The translations under genes were made by a program, and so were the position numbers. Positions 22,043 to 41,534 of a stretch of DNA of 64,000 nucleotides are shown piece after piece (position 1 is the stretch's first letter; every line of letters starts with the position of its first letter). Under the pieces are notes generated by a model, which was not told the origin of the DNA, made no database searches, and worked only from the letters and a program-made list of their open reading frames with translations. The stretch is taken from contig JAOANR010000015.1 of NCBI GenBank assembly GCA_030278955.1, positions 20,369,073 to 20,433,072 of the forward strand, in the 5' to 3' direction. This stretch comes from Hygrophila difformis (taxonomy: Eukaryota > Streptophyta > Magnoliopsida > Lamiales > Acanthaceae).

Positions 22043-24297
22043 TGGGACCTTTTTGCCAAACTTTTACTCTTCATCTCACTCCATTAATTAATTGAACCTT
22101 TATATTGATATTTTGAGGTTGAAACCCAAAGATTTCAATCCATGATCAATTTGATATAAAGAACTTTGTTCAATTTCCCATTAAAAGACTATTCTACAAA
22201 TGATTAAACTCTAATGATCTAAGTACATAATCCGGACTGTAATTAGTTAATTATGGAATGAATGATTATTTAGACATGAAGAGTAATTATGGAATAATTT
22301 CCATACCTTGCATGAGAAACCAATGTCTCTCATGCAAGATGACCCAAAAATATTTTCTTTTCTTTTATTTATTTTGTCTTTCTCGTGTTGTGTGAAACAG
22401 CTAGTAAGAGATATATCAGACTAATGTTGGCGGGTATTCCCACACGGAAGACTAGCTCGTGGTCTGTATATCAATTATTAGATGTTATTTTGCATGGTCC
22501 GAATAGTGGTCGGTGGAAGCCTTGGCGGTTTGTCCATTCGGGATTATAATAGCTGCTCAGCTGACTCCTATCCAGACACAGTTTTCTTTTCTTTATTTTA
22601 ATCTCAAACCCGAATCTGGAGCTGTAGTAATGTTAGATGATAGTTGCCAGTGTCATCTAATAATTATTGCAGTGATAGAACATGTGGGTTCTTATCCAAT
22701 TTCAACGATAGTGGAGTCCAATATGACGGCGGCAACTGTCATTTAGGGCATCCCACTGTCTAAAAACCGTTCCACCTGGAATAGTTGGGACCTGGATAGC
22801 AGATGTTTGCAGTCCGGATAACCCCAGTTATTTCAGTCATCTTTTTAGCCAAATAAATTCCTCTCATCTCCGGCTATTTCATCTCTGTGTTTCACATTCT
22901 GTCTAAACCCACCTTATATCTTGGATTATTTTATTTACATTTCTTTATAAATTTATGCATGATAATATTATATAGATATTGTGGTCAATATTATTTTGGG
23001 ATCCTTCCCTTGGACATAGAAGTCTTGATTTAAATCAGATGTTTCATAATAAATTTCCAACAAAAATTCCTTTATAAAATCCGGATCTGAGTAAGGGATA
23101 AATTCGACAGTTATGACTAATTCATATCCGACTGGGGGTTGATTTTGGGAAATTAGAAGCAGAGTCAGCGATTAAGTCTCACCTAGACTGAAAGGATCTG
23201 TGTTTTAATTGAGAGTCTAGTACCTGATAGGGAATGATTTTCAGATTTATTATTTTCCAAAATTGCTGTTTGGTAAAAATCTTGTATTAAACATTGCACT
23301 GGGTCAGATTCCACTTGGATTCCGATAAGGTGTGACAGATAATACTAGAGGAACAACATTCGGGCCTTGGTTATTTTCTAAGGTAGGGTTGAGTATTCTT
23401 TCAACTGCTATCTTCTTCTGCCAAAGCCTATTTTTGAGTCCTGAGTGAGTGCATCCGGAACGAACTAATTTATTAGTTCGTTTCATTAGTTTGTATCTCA
23501 CAACCACCCGACGAGAAGTGAACACTGCGAGCGGTTCACCGAGAATAGGGAATTCTTGATCCACATCCGGTCATTCTGACTGGGGGCTTTCTTTTACTAC
23601 CAGAGGGTCAGACTTTCAAAAACCTCCGAGTGATAGGATTTTAAATGCTTTCTTTACCGCTTTCTTTTAAATGCTTTCGTTAGAGGTCACTCGGTTGTAT
23701 TGAGAGTTGTGTAACTGCTACTAGGACTGAGAGTTAAGGGATAGTTCAGGCTTGATTAGAATCTTTGGGTGTGATATGGGGGAAAGATAACGGTACTTGA
23801 CACTTCAATAAATGATTTGTCAGGTGTTGCTTGTCCACCACAGATAAATAACATGTCTCTACACGGCCGTGTGAGGGCAGTTGTGAGTCTGTGGTATCTT
23901 AGATTTTGCTGTCTTAAGAGCAGGTAAACTCTTACTGTAAGTACCTGTCTGTTAAAGGGAACATGGTATAGAGAGCATGAGAATTAGCTAACTGAACGAA
24001 TTATCCCAAACAAAGATCTGTGTAACAAAATGGAAGTTTAATTGTGTTTCATCTGAATCTTGTCCAATCTTTATTCTTTTCTTCCTGTCTCTTCTGTCTC
24101 ATTTTAAATCTGCTTTCTTAGAATAATTTTAATCGCTTTCTTAGAATAATTCTATTGCTTTCTTAGATTAAATTTAATTTGCTTTCTAGAATAATTTTAT
24201 ATGCTTTATTTTAGTTGCTTTCATAGCTTAGTTTAAATTATGTCAAGTAGTTGTTAGTCATTTCACACACTTGAATCGAGTAACCGAGTGGAAAATC
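22043..24297. other. Retroelement-derived noncoding region, probably outer part of the right LTR
   Basis: No convincing coding sequence; the longest open frame (minus strand, 86 codons near 23304-23564) has no recognisable motif. The sequence runs without a visible border into the LTR segment at 24298, so part of it may be the LTR portion missing from the left copy. The LTR's left border could not be set. Confidence 0.45.
24111..24222. repeat. Short tandem repeat with TGCTTTCTTAGAATAATTTTA unit
   Basis: About five diverged head-to-tail copies of a 20-25-base unit (GCTTTCTTAGAATAATTTTA and variants) shortly before the LTR segment. Related GCTTTC words occur near 23645-23680. Confidence 0.75.
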
Positions 24298-24856
24298 TTA
24301 GTAAACGACGTGGGCCCTGCTTCTATCGCACATCCTCCAGTGAACGATCCGGTCTTACTATAAATTACTGCAATTTTTGACACCGTGCGCTTTCGGGCCA
24401 CAGTTTCTTAAACACGAGCAATAAAAACATGACTACTTATAAATGTATCCCTAATCACAACCCCGCCGTCATAAATTGGTTTCGTTAAATAAAATCTGAA
24501 CCAGGATCATGATTTTTCGGAAAATACTCATGTCATGGAAATCTGTCAAAAGTTTCATGGCAGGAAATCTTATGGCAAGAATTGATGAGAAGTATCATGG
24601 CATATTTTCCGGGGATCCTCAGTGTGACAGACTGAAGATCAACCTATCCCCGCTGTGCCATGAGATTTGTCAACATTTCATGACAGGGAGGACCACAGCG
24701 CCATTTGAAACCAAGCACCACACTTGAGTAATAAAAGACTAATAATCTTGATATATCCCTAAACCCATTCCATAAATCATAACGGTTTTCATTTAATAAA
24801 TCTAACCTGGTATATTTTGGAAAAAGCTCGTGTGGACGAAATTGTCAAAAGTTTCA
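24298..24856 (+). repeat. Right LTR segment (559 bp)
   Basis: Near-identical to 11259-11818 and ends at the same AAAAGTTTCA. Here it is followed by LINE coding sequence (GTCTTCTCCTGGC) instead of the primer binding site, as expected for a 3' LTR. The five bases after it (GTCTT) do not match the five before the left copy, in keeping with truncation or recombination on the left. Confidence 0.85.
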
Positions 24857-25301
24857 GTCTTCTCCTGGCTAAGCAGAAGGGATATTCTGAGGTGTTATGT
24901 AGATGTGATTCTACTCATGCTTTGGGCCTTATGAACTCCCCCACTCCAGTCACCCATTGGCTTTATTCCATTGTGGCTCAGATTCACGATGCCCGGCCTT
25001 CTTTTCTCATCTGTCGGTTTGAGCACATCTTGCGGGTGGGGAACATGGTCGCTGATGATATTGCTCGGATGGGGGCATAGAGTAAATTATTTTATACTAC
25101 ATGAGCTTTTCCTCCGGATCGTCTAAAGCCTCTTATGGCTGCTGATGCAGCGGGTACCTGGTTTCATAGGCAATAAAGTTGCCTCGATTTCTTCCTTGCT
25201 GGTTTTCCTTTGGTTTTGCTGTTTTCTGTTTCTTATCTTTTTTCTTGTTCTTACCTAGCCCCTTGGCGGGCTGGCTGTCAAGCCAAAATAATAATAATAA
25301 T
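24857..25301 (+). mobile_element. LINE 3' end with RNase H domain, truncated by the LTR
   Basis: The frame to the stop at 25078-25080 reads VLCRCDSTHALGLMNSPTP, HWLYSIVAQIHDA and FEHILRVGNMVADDIARMG, the C-terminal half of the plant RNase H-like domain (RVT_3) found at the end of many plant LINEs. A T-rich untranslated tail and a short (AAT)n run at 25286-25301 follow, as at a LINE 3' end. The 5' part is absent; the LTR junction at 24856 cuts it. Confidence 0.72.
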
Positions 25302-25529
25302 TTATAAAAAAATTTACATAAAAAATTAAAAATGCTGACCTAATAGGTTAAATAGATTTTTATAAAACTTAACCTATACCTATTTAACTAAATAGTCCGT
25401 TCAAACATCAAAGTACCAAAGCTTAGCCTATTTGGTAAAAGGGACTAGCCAGACCAGGCCTACAAAGGGCTAGGCCGAAAGGGTAGCCTCACTCAATGAG
25501 CTCATATCGATTCCACTGCGGCATTGCCC
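25302..25529. other. Noncoding spacer
   Basis: AT-rich, with GGCCTACAAAGGGCTAGGCC near 25460. No gene seen. Confidence 0.4.
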
Positions 25530-26156
25530 CAGGGGTGATTAACGAGTAGTGCTACTCGTACTCGACTCGGGACTCGGCTCGAAAAAAACTCGACTCGTAC
25601 TCGACTATCGCTACTCGACTCTTGCTCGAACTCGAGCTCGAGCTCGCATCAAGTCAAACTCGACTCGAACTCGACTCGAGTATTTGAGCTCGACTGAGCT
25701 CGACTCGACAACACCATTAACACACATTTTAATTAATCTTCGTTTCATATTTTTCCTCACACTTCACTCTATTTTCTATTAGAAAAAATATATTACTTAT
25801 TTAAAATATCTAAACAAGGAAAAATAGTCATTCTAAAAAATTAAAAAATACTTTTAAAGAATTTTAGTTCTATATTTAGTTGTACGATAATCAACACAAT
25901 ATTTAAATATCAAATTAAATTGTGTCTTTTAGGCTATGGTTAAAAATTCAAAATCAAAGTTAAAAAAATAAAATAAATTCATAATTAAGTTACAAATTCA
26001 AGCTCGATCTTAACAAAAAAAGAACACGCCAACTACTCGAACTAGATGATACTCGAGCTCAAACTTGACTTGACGATACTCGAGCTCGAGCTCAAACTCG
26101 AATATATATTGTCAAACTCAAGCTCAAATAACATGATACTCGACTGATATCACCCC
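25530..26156. mobile_element. hAT-like MITE rich in CTCGA words
   Basis: Ends CAGGGGTGAT and ATCACCCC, with subterminal arrays of ACTCGACTCG/GAGCTCGAGCTC on both sides (25550-25710 and 26035-26145). End type and arrays resemble the element at 38110-38889, whose 8-bp target duplication is clear. Here no clean duplication is visible, so the ends are approximate. Confidence 0.6.
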
Positions 26157-29100
26157 GCCCCCACCCTTCATTCCATAATCAAATGATCCAGCACACAAAA
26201 CCGTAAATCCGACCCGGATTCATACCCACGGACAAGTCTCCCGTCAGTTACAACTTACAAAGAACAAAAGAGAAGCTAGGGCTTGTCTAGGAGTGGAATC
26301 GCAACATTGGGAGAAGGGGGAGGAAGAGGCGTCGGGTTTTGCCAAGAGGAAGATTCTACCATTTGGAGAGCTCGAAGGTAAGAGTTAAGTTTGTATTTTA
26401 TTTCTTCCCCGTTTTCCCCATTCCTTCCTCCCATTTTCTGCCGGAATTCAAAGCTGGAGTGGTGTCGCCGCCGCAACGGCGGCGGTAGAGGCCAGCGCTG
26501 GCAGAGCCGGAGGTAGCGCCTCCGGCTGGTGGTGAGACCACAGCGCGCGGTGTCACGCTGTGACAGGGGCGATGTCTCGGTGGCTGCTGGGCGCCACTGA
26601 GGCGCGACGGCGGCGGCCATTGTGGCCCGCGGTGGTGGTGGTGACAGCCACTGTGGCTGGATAGTGGTGTTGATGGCTGCGGGAGGTGTTGACATTGTTG
26701 AGCATTTTTGTATTCTATTGTAGGAATTGGTTTGTCGTTGGAAATTTACATTTTGGAAGAAGTTTTATTGGGTATCTTTGGATTTAATTGCTAAATGGTT
26801 GTTGGATTGGTAATTCTTGAAAATTAAGTTTTGATTCTTGAATAACTAAAGTAGTTGATTTGTTCCCCGACAAAGAAAAAAAAAGTAGTTGATTTGCGAA
26901 TATTGGACTGGGAGACTTGGAAGAATCTTGGATGCTAGAAATGTTGAATTTATTGGGATGTTTAGAGATTTCTTATTAAATTGGGATTGTTGAATGAGAT
27001 TTGAGAGAGGGTGGAAGATAAATGAATCAAGAATGTCCTTCCCTTCCATTGTGGATTCTGACCTAGCTCGATGTTTTCACTGAAAGCTTTAGATTTAGAT
27101 TAGATAGTAAGAGGCGATGAAGAAATCCCAATAGTTTTAGCTGTATAATGCTAGATGCACGGGACCAAGTTACTATGATTTCTTTTTATGATTTTTATTA
27201 AGATTATAAATCTTTTTTAATAGATGAAGGACTACAAAAGGATTTTTTAGCAACTTTTACATGAATTTTCAAGTGGATGAGATCGATCGAGTGGTCTTAG
27301 TTGGAGATGGGCCCTAGCCACTCAATCCATTAAGCTCACCCGTCATTTAAAACTAGCACTCACAAACACAAACTTTGATTGATTTCTAGTTCCCTAGGTT
27401 CACCCACCCATCACTAAATACTCAAATATTAAGCCCTAGCTACTCAATCACTTCAAATATTAAATCAACATTGGTTTATTTTTAAAAAAGAAAAGGAAAA
27501 ACCTACGCATGAGTTCTTACAGTTAAAATGTCGTGCAACTTGGAGGAAATAAGACTTTTTGGTCAAGCCAAAAACTACCATAACAAATTACTTCAGAGTA
27601 AGAGACGAGATAAACAAAATTCAAGATACGAAATGACTGATCAATGATGAAATCTCATTCTACATAACACCAATTTCTTAGTCCGTATTAGTTGAATTTG
27701 AAGAAAATACCTTAATAAATAATGCACTTTTTTTTTTTATAGCAAAGTCGAAATACCCACCCGTTGATAGACCTGTGCCCCTCTTTTCGATAAAAGGAAT
27801 GAAATTCCTGCAAATCACAAAAAGGCGACCGAGCATGAAGGAGAAAATTGCGAAGGCAAACTGAGAAGGGGATGAGAATGGAGGTGCTGAAGGTATTGAG
27901 GGGGAGTGCAGAGGGCGGCAAGACTGTTGCAAGGGCATAGGTCTATGGAAAGAAGAAAGCAATGAACAAATGAATATTGTGTGGGAGAGGGAAGGAGAAA
28001 TCCAACACAAACTAAAATTAAGGGCTAAAACCATGTAGCCGGTAAGTTTGTACCAACACTTGGCTTAACTCGTCATTGAGTCGGAACTCAAGCTACTTCA
28101 TTGGGCCAACACACCCTAACGAATTCATACAGGGGACGGCTACATGGTTTTAACCCTTAATTTAGTTTGTGTTGGATTTCCCCTTCCCTCTCCCACACAC
28201 TATTTGCTGCTGCTCATTTCTTTCTTATTCCCGTAGATCTGTGCATTCGCCACCGCCTTCCCACCCTTTGCAGTCACCCTTAATACCTTCAACTCTGCCA
28301 CTCATCCCCTCTGCCATCGCTCGCTTCTCCTTCACAGTTTGCCTCCGCAGTTTTCTCCTCCCTGCTCCTTCGCCTTTTGTGATTTGCAAGAATTTCCTTT
28401 TATCGAAAAGACAGGCTCGGGTCTATACGCGGACGGGTAATTTCGACTTTGCTTCAAATAATGTCCCTTATTTATTCTTTTGATTAGAACTTCAATGTTT
28501 CAAGCTGGGCAATTATATATTAAGGTACATTTTTCAAATTCATCTAATAGGCACTGTGAGAATGAGATTTTGTCATTGATCCGTCGTTCCATACTCTTGA
28601 TTCTATCTTGAATTTTGTTTCATCTCGTATCTGATTCTGAAGCAATATTTATGTTAGTTTTTGCTTGACCAAGATGTCCTATTTCCTCTGAGTTGCATGA
28701 CTTTTTAACTGAACGAGATCCTGAGGTTTTTCTTTATATGAAAATAAGCCAAGGTTGGATTTACATTTGAAGCGATTGAGTGCCTAGGGCTTAATGTTTG
28801 AGTTTTTGTTGACGGGTGGGTGAAACTAAGGTACTGGAAATCAGTCAATGTTTATGATTGTGGGTTCTAGTTTGCCCCTATTCGTACCACTTTTATTTAT
28901 CTTCTGGCCTTTGTCTGCCACTGTATCTTGTTTGTGGTGGCTTGTGATCGTAGCCACGGGCGGTTTGATAAATTTGGGTTTGTATATAAACCATGTTACA
29001 TGTATGATGCATTTTAAACATTCCGTATTTTAAGACTGTTTTACCCATGGCCTCTGATTTTGAGAAGCTAATCTGGGACTAAGTTTACGGAGACGCTGAA

Positions 29101-29850
29101 TCCAGTGCTTCAGCAGCTAATCTTGAATGTGAACTCAATCTGAATTAAGATAAGAAGCATTGGCAACAAATATTATTTGGAAAAAAAATTAAAGACAAAG
29201 GAGTCTCGATCTGGATATTTTTAGGGTGGATTGGGTCAGGTTGAACACTTGTTCTAGCCCTTTAGCTAAATCTAAGAGGAGTCTCCTCCCCTGTTACTGT
29301 TGTTACTTTTGTTCTCGCTGAACACTCTACCATCAGAAACCACGAGCTCCCTTTGTTACTGTTATTGATTGCATTTATTAGCTGACTGCATAGATTGATT
29401 CTGAGGGTTTTATTTTTTCTTTTCAAGGATAAGATAAACCGGGAAATAGAAATTTTACCTTATTGGGGAAGAAACCTTTTTTCTGGATTTCTATAATTAA
29501 CTCCTAAGTTCTCTTTCGTCTTATTACTGTTGGTCGGCTATTTTTGGTACCTAACTATGTCTCTTGAACAATTTGATTGGGAACTTTGCTTGAACAGTGT
29601 TTCCATTTTTTTTTTTTTTTGTAATAATGTCTGTTTGTTAATCTCTGGAATGTGTTTTTCCTTATTGAAATTTGTGATTGGACAGTTTTTTATCCTTCTT
29701 GGTGTTCTACTATAATTTACGCTTGGGTTTTACTGGGTCTCATTCTTCTTTATCGTTTATACTCATTAGACTTTGCTGTAAAATAAACTTCATTTCCCTT
29801 TTGAATGTGCCTGACATACACGGTGTTTGTTTTCCTGATTCTACTCTTAG
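26157..29850 (+). other. 5' region of the RRC1 gene with a candidate leader exon
   Basis: The ATG exon of the next gene begins after a splice acceptor at 29850, so at least one upstream noncoding exon must exist. One candidate ends at 26377 (CTCGAAG-GTAAGA), after a purine-rich leader containing GAAGCTAGGGCTTG. A second is the CT-rich segment at 28150-28480, in the right arm of the inverted duplication. A GC-rich stretch with GGCGGC words at 26450-26700 shows no convincing coding frame. Which exon is used cannot be told from sequence alone. Confidence 0.4.
27352..28871. repeat. Large inverted duplication (arms about 700 bp, 95-bp spacer)
   Basis: The left arm (27352-28041) is an approximate reverse complement of the right arm (28137-28871), diverged by many substitutions and small indels. 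Shared landmarks include GTTTGTGTTGGATTT, CTTCCCTCTCCCACACA, TTTTGTGATTTGCA, TTTTATCGAAAAGA, CTTGAATTTTGTTT and GGGCTTAAT. The inner edge is AACCATGTAGCCG against CGGCTACATGGTT. I saw no terminal motif or target duplication typical of a transposon. Confidence 0.82.
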
Positions 29851-29854
29851 GAAG

Positions 29855-37529
<7,675 letters not shown>

Positions 37530-38101
37530 GTTTGGTGCAGTGTACAACGCCACTTGCCAGAGGGAGTACTCTCGTGTCGTTTCCTCTCTTACCCGTCTTA
37601 CTTGTGTTATCAACCGGGTTTGTTTTGATCCTTGCAATCAATCTGTTGAGCTTTACCATGGGAAATAGAATGAATGATCCCAGATTGCCCCTCAACCTGA
37701 TGAACTTCTAGTTAGATTCTACACTCTAGTGCACTTTCTCAATTGAATCAAAGTATAACTTACAATCTATGTATGATTTAAGTTCCTTTCAGAAGCATGG
37801 TAGCCAAGCGTGGTGTTTTCAGGGATTCATTTGTACTTTTCAACTTCGGGCTGCTTTTTCAGGTATGAATTTTTGTTGTAATCTTTGCCAGATTGGTGAT
37901 GGATCGGATTCCCATTAAATTCTTTTATCATGCTTTTATATTCATCGCCGCACACACTCATTGTTGGTTTGTTACTCTCCAGTATTCATAATTGTTGTTT
38001 TGGCTTTGTTTGGTTAACACTCATTGTGACTACTCTATCGTTACGATGTTCCAAGAAAAATGTTGTTTGGTTTTCCATAGAACAACACCTTTTCGAACCA
38101 C
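37530..38101 (+). other. 3' UTR and downstream flank of RRC1
   Basis: T-rich sequence after the stop codon without coding signal. Several AATAAA-like words could serve as poly(A) signals; none is decisive. Confidence 0.5.
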
Positions 38102-38109
38102 ATTAGGAC

Positions 38110-38889
38110 TAGGGGTGTTAATGAGCCAGGGTAGTTCGCGAACAGTTCGAGCTCGGTTCGGTCAAAGTTCGGTCAAAATTCGACTCGAATAGGCTCGACT
38201 CGAGTTTGAGTTCGACTCGAATAATTTACAAACCAAGCCGAACCCCTTTGAGTTCGGCTCGAAAAGCTCGCGAACAGGCTCGTGTTTTATTAACTTATAA
38301 TACATATCTCATACAATACATGTCTTTTGAAATGTATTGTACTAATACTATATTTGTTTAGACTTTAAAATAAATAAAATAAATTTAGAGTCTATGACTA
38401 TTTTTCCGACATGTCTACCCTATGCAATTAATGCATCTCCTTTTAAAGGAGTGTGAAATGAAAGAAGTATTTATTTATTAGTAAATATATTTATTTTTAT
38501 ACATATATATATTTATTAGCAAATATAGAGGTTATATAAAACATTAAAAGTTAAAGTGTGTCTGGATCAAATATGACATAATTTTATTGGGATAGATGGA
38601 ATAATTTTTAAATTATAAATATATTTTTAAAATTATTTAAATATATAGATTAAATAAAATATACATAATTTATATGCAATATATATTAAATATAATTTTT
38701 TTTTATAAATTATGTGAAAATGAAAAATGAGACTGTCCGAGCTCGGCTCGATTTCGTCAAAGCTCGGTCAACGCTCGGCTCGAAGTAGCTCGGTCAATGC
38801 TCGGCTCGGTCAAAGCTCGGCTCGAATTCTTACGAGCTCAAACCGAGCTCACCACTGTTCGGTCTCAGTTCGGCTAGTTAACACCCCTA
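38110..38889. mobile_element. hAT-type MITE with 8-bp target duplication
   Basis: A 780-bp element with 12-bp inverted ends TAGGGGTGTTAA/TTAACACCCCTA and a perfect 8-bp duplication ATTAGGAC (38102-38109 and 38890-38897). Subterminal regions hold many GCTCGGCTCG/GGTCAAAGCTCGG words, in opposite orientation at the two ends. The centre is AT-rich and noncoding. Confidence 0.93.
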
Positions 38890-39049
38890 ATTAGGACACA
38901 TCTTATATATAGTTTAATCATAACCGAGTAGCCATGTCATGATAATTTCATAATTTTATAAATAACTAGTACTTGGTAACGAAGTCTCTGGTTCATTGTT
39001 AAAATTGGCCAAACCCATTTATTTTTAATTCGTTATGCACAAACAATTA

Positions 39050-39406
39050 CTCCCTCCGTCCCACTAGAAGTGTCCCAAAACTTTTGGGCATGGTATTTTA
39101 TGTGGGGATAGTTGGTGTTTTATATAAGGGTAGATTAGTATTTAAACTAAGGGCAAATTAATAATTTATGTGATGTGATTGTAATGTATTTGAATATTTA
39201 ATTGATTTATTTATATGTGATGTGATAGTTGAGTTGAAATTTATTAATGGTAGTGGGTTTAAAATTTAGTATATTTTTTTATTGATGTGATGTGATAGGT
39301 GTAGGTGGGTGATTAATATTTAATGATTTCCTAAAATGGAAATGAAACAAATGTGTTCGGACGGACCAAAAAGAAAAGTGAGACATAAATAATGCGACAG
39401 AAGGAG
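39050..39406. mobile_element. Stowaway-type MITE
   Basis: A 357-bp element starting CTCCCTCCGTCCCAC after TA (39048-39049) and ending TGCGACAGAAGGAG before TA (39407-39408). No coding. Confidence 0.85.
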
Positions 39407-39501
39407 TAACTAATTATACTAAAATTATGCGTTAATGACTAAATCGATATGAAAATTGGCACACCTGCGTTGTGGCCCTCTAGGTCAATTAGTAATTGTT
39501 A

Positions 39502-39853
39502 GGTCCGATCGATGAGATAACCCTAATTTATGCCATGTAACTTGTTCAGATAATACATGTGAACACTCGTTATTCAGTTTAAGATAAAATGTAATGGAAG
39601 ACTAAGAAACTGAAAACATTAAGAAAAAACCAAACGCATTAATTTATTGAACAAGTTCAGTTCAGTTTAAGCTTATATCAAGCTTATATCCTCCAAGTCC
39701 AATTGATGAGATAACCCTAATTCAAGTCATGTAAACTTATTCGGACAATACACGTGACCCGTCATTCAGTTTAACATAAAATGCAACGAAAGACATAAAT
39801 TGAAAATGTTAAGAAAAATACCAAACTCATGAATTTGTTGACCCAGTTTGACT
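39502..39853. repeat. Two direct copies of a ca. 165-bp sequence
   Basis: 39502-39668 and 39696-39853 share AATTGATGAGATAACCCTAA-type text, a CATGTAACTTGTTC-type segment, CATTCAGTTTAA, AAAATGTAATGGAAGAC-type text and a TTAAGAAAAA segment in the same order, with about a fifth of positions changed. It looks like an old local tandem duplication. Confidence 0.75.
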
Positions 39854-40849
39854 TATGACTAATTCAGGAAATTTCAATATTTGTCACAGATAAAGGAGGC
39901 ACGTAAAGAACTAAAGACAGAGCACAGAATAACGAAACCCCATAACAAAAGGATCGCAATAATCACCAATATATTCCAAAGAGCGCACTCCCCATAAATT
40001 AACATTTCGACACCACAGTCCAGCAATCAATCAATCAACAACTACTCCTTGCTCAAAAATCAAGAAACATCCCTAAAAACTCAACTGGGAGCGCAATGGG
40101 GAATCAAATTTATCAATAACAAACAAGGCAACAGAAGAAACATCACCAACAAATCTCATAAATATCACCAACCCAGGCAGGGGGCCTCTGAATTCTGATG
40201 CGCCTTGATTCCTCCAACATACCAACACAAGAAAGATAAACATAAGAAGAGGACATAGAAGATGAAAGTTTCGCTGTAAGGTTGATATTTCGCGCCAAAC
40301 AGATGGAATACATCCATGTAGGACAGAAGAAGAATCTTTATCTGAACGCAAAAAAAAAAAAAAAAAAAAAAAATTAAAACCTTTGTATAGAACCGTAAAC
40401 CCAATCCAGTTGTTTTGTTGGAAGCGTTTAAATCTGCAGTTTAATGAAAATTCACAAGATTGTCTCAGAGGATAAAGCCATCCCCAAACATGTACAATAA
40501 GCAAGCATACTCACATAAATGTGGAAACAATAACATCACTAAAAAACCACAGCTACTCATAAAACTTAAAGTGAGAGCTTCAGGATAACAGACTAATGAA
40601 GGATCTTCAACTTTGATTACATAGAAATACTATCACAAATCAAATCAGCATCTAATTTTGCTACATCCCTATACTGTACACTATCTCATTCGAACCACAA
40701 TTCATAAACAAAATAAATCTGCATAAAAATCCACTCATCAATCACTAAACAAAACAACGGCAGACATCAAATAAGGCAACCGGAAAATAAGATTAATATC
40801 AATAGTAAGGAGAAAGAGCTCAAACATCAGGAGACTGTATGCCTGTAGG
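39854..40849 (-). other. Candidate minus-strand transcript, cut by the copia insertion
   Basis: On the minus strand this reads like gene sequence: a long T tract followed by GCGTTCAG (an acceptor-like site near 40348) and then 40073-40340 open in two frames, with a hydrophobic stretch (for example LLMFIFLVLVCW). I recognise no protein. Its upstream continuation would lie at 48307-48600 beyond the copia element, where minus-strand text looks like a 5' leader. It could equally be UTR-like noncoding sequence. Confidence 0.25.
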
Positions 40850-41534
40850 TGTTAGGAAAATGTATAGCAATGTTTAAGAATATAAAACAATAAAAATTAA
40901 ACATTGTAGACACGACGGGGTAAGAACAAAATGTGGGAATTTTCATGCTCTTGGATTTACTTTGAGGCGTTTGAAAGCTTTCGTCATACAATATTTCAAC
41001 CCCACGTTATGTCTTGGGTTTCATTAAATTTGTATATGGATACAATAAAGTAAACACTCACATTGTAGGCGTTTCAGCGAGAGCAAGTAGAAAAACCAGA
41101 GATAATGTAGGTAGGATGATGAAAAACTCTTTGAGGAGAGATCGTGTCTTCTGGAAATAATCATCAATGTCGATGATCTGTTTTCCAAAATGAAGACAAT
41201 CCTTTGGTATTTATAGGAAATTACTTGTTGAGTTTAAAGGTTGTGTTGACACCAACCGTAGCAATTCAAATTGGCAATTTGAATTTAGATTTTGAAATCA
41301 AGGGGACGGCTATACATTAACCAACACACTGCTTCATTTTAAATTAATAAAATAGAATTTTAAAATCTGTAAATTAATTCAAGAATTGAATTAAAATTTA
41401 GAAAATCTCAACATATCATCCAATACCGTGTTTAGTTTCTTTGAGCGTGCTCCCCACACGATCCCTTCTTAAAGTTGCTTAAACATCGATATTCATGTCT
41501 TTGAATAAATCATCCAAGATCAAAATGTCCAACA
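40850..41534 (-). repeat. Copia 3' LTR
   Basis: A 685-bp copy starting TGTTAGGAAAATG and ending GTCCAACA, adjoining a polypurine tract on the minus strand. It aligns throughout with 47616-48306 with visible scattered differences, so the insertion is not very recent. Confidence 0.93.

Noticed and set aside
23304..23564. 86-codon minus-strand frame in the LTR-flanking region
   Set aside because: No recognisable motif and no codon-like pattern on either strand.
26276..26695. Minus-strand 139-codon frame with low-complexity Pro/Ala/Arg
   Set aside because: Open because of GC-rich composition; no domain, and the plus strand shows leader-like features with a splice donor.
40073..40504. 143-codon minus-strand protein
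   Set aside because: Two overlapping frames are equally plausible, one runs through a poly-T tract, and no family is recognisable; kept only as a candidate transcript.
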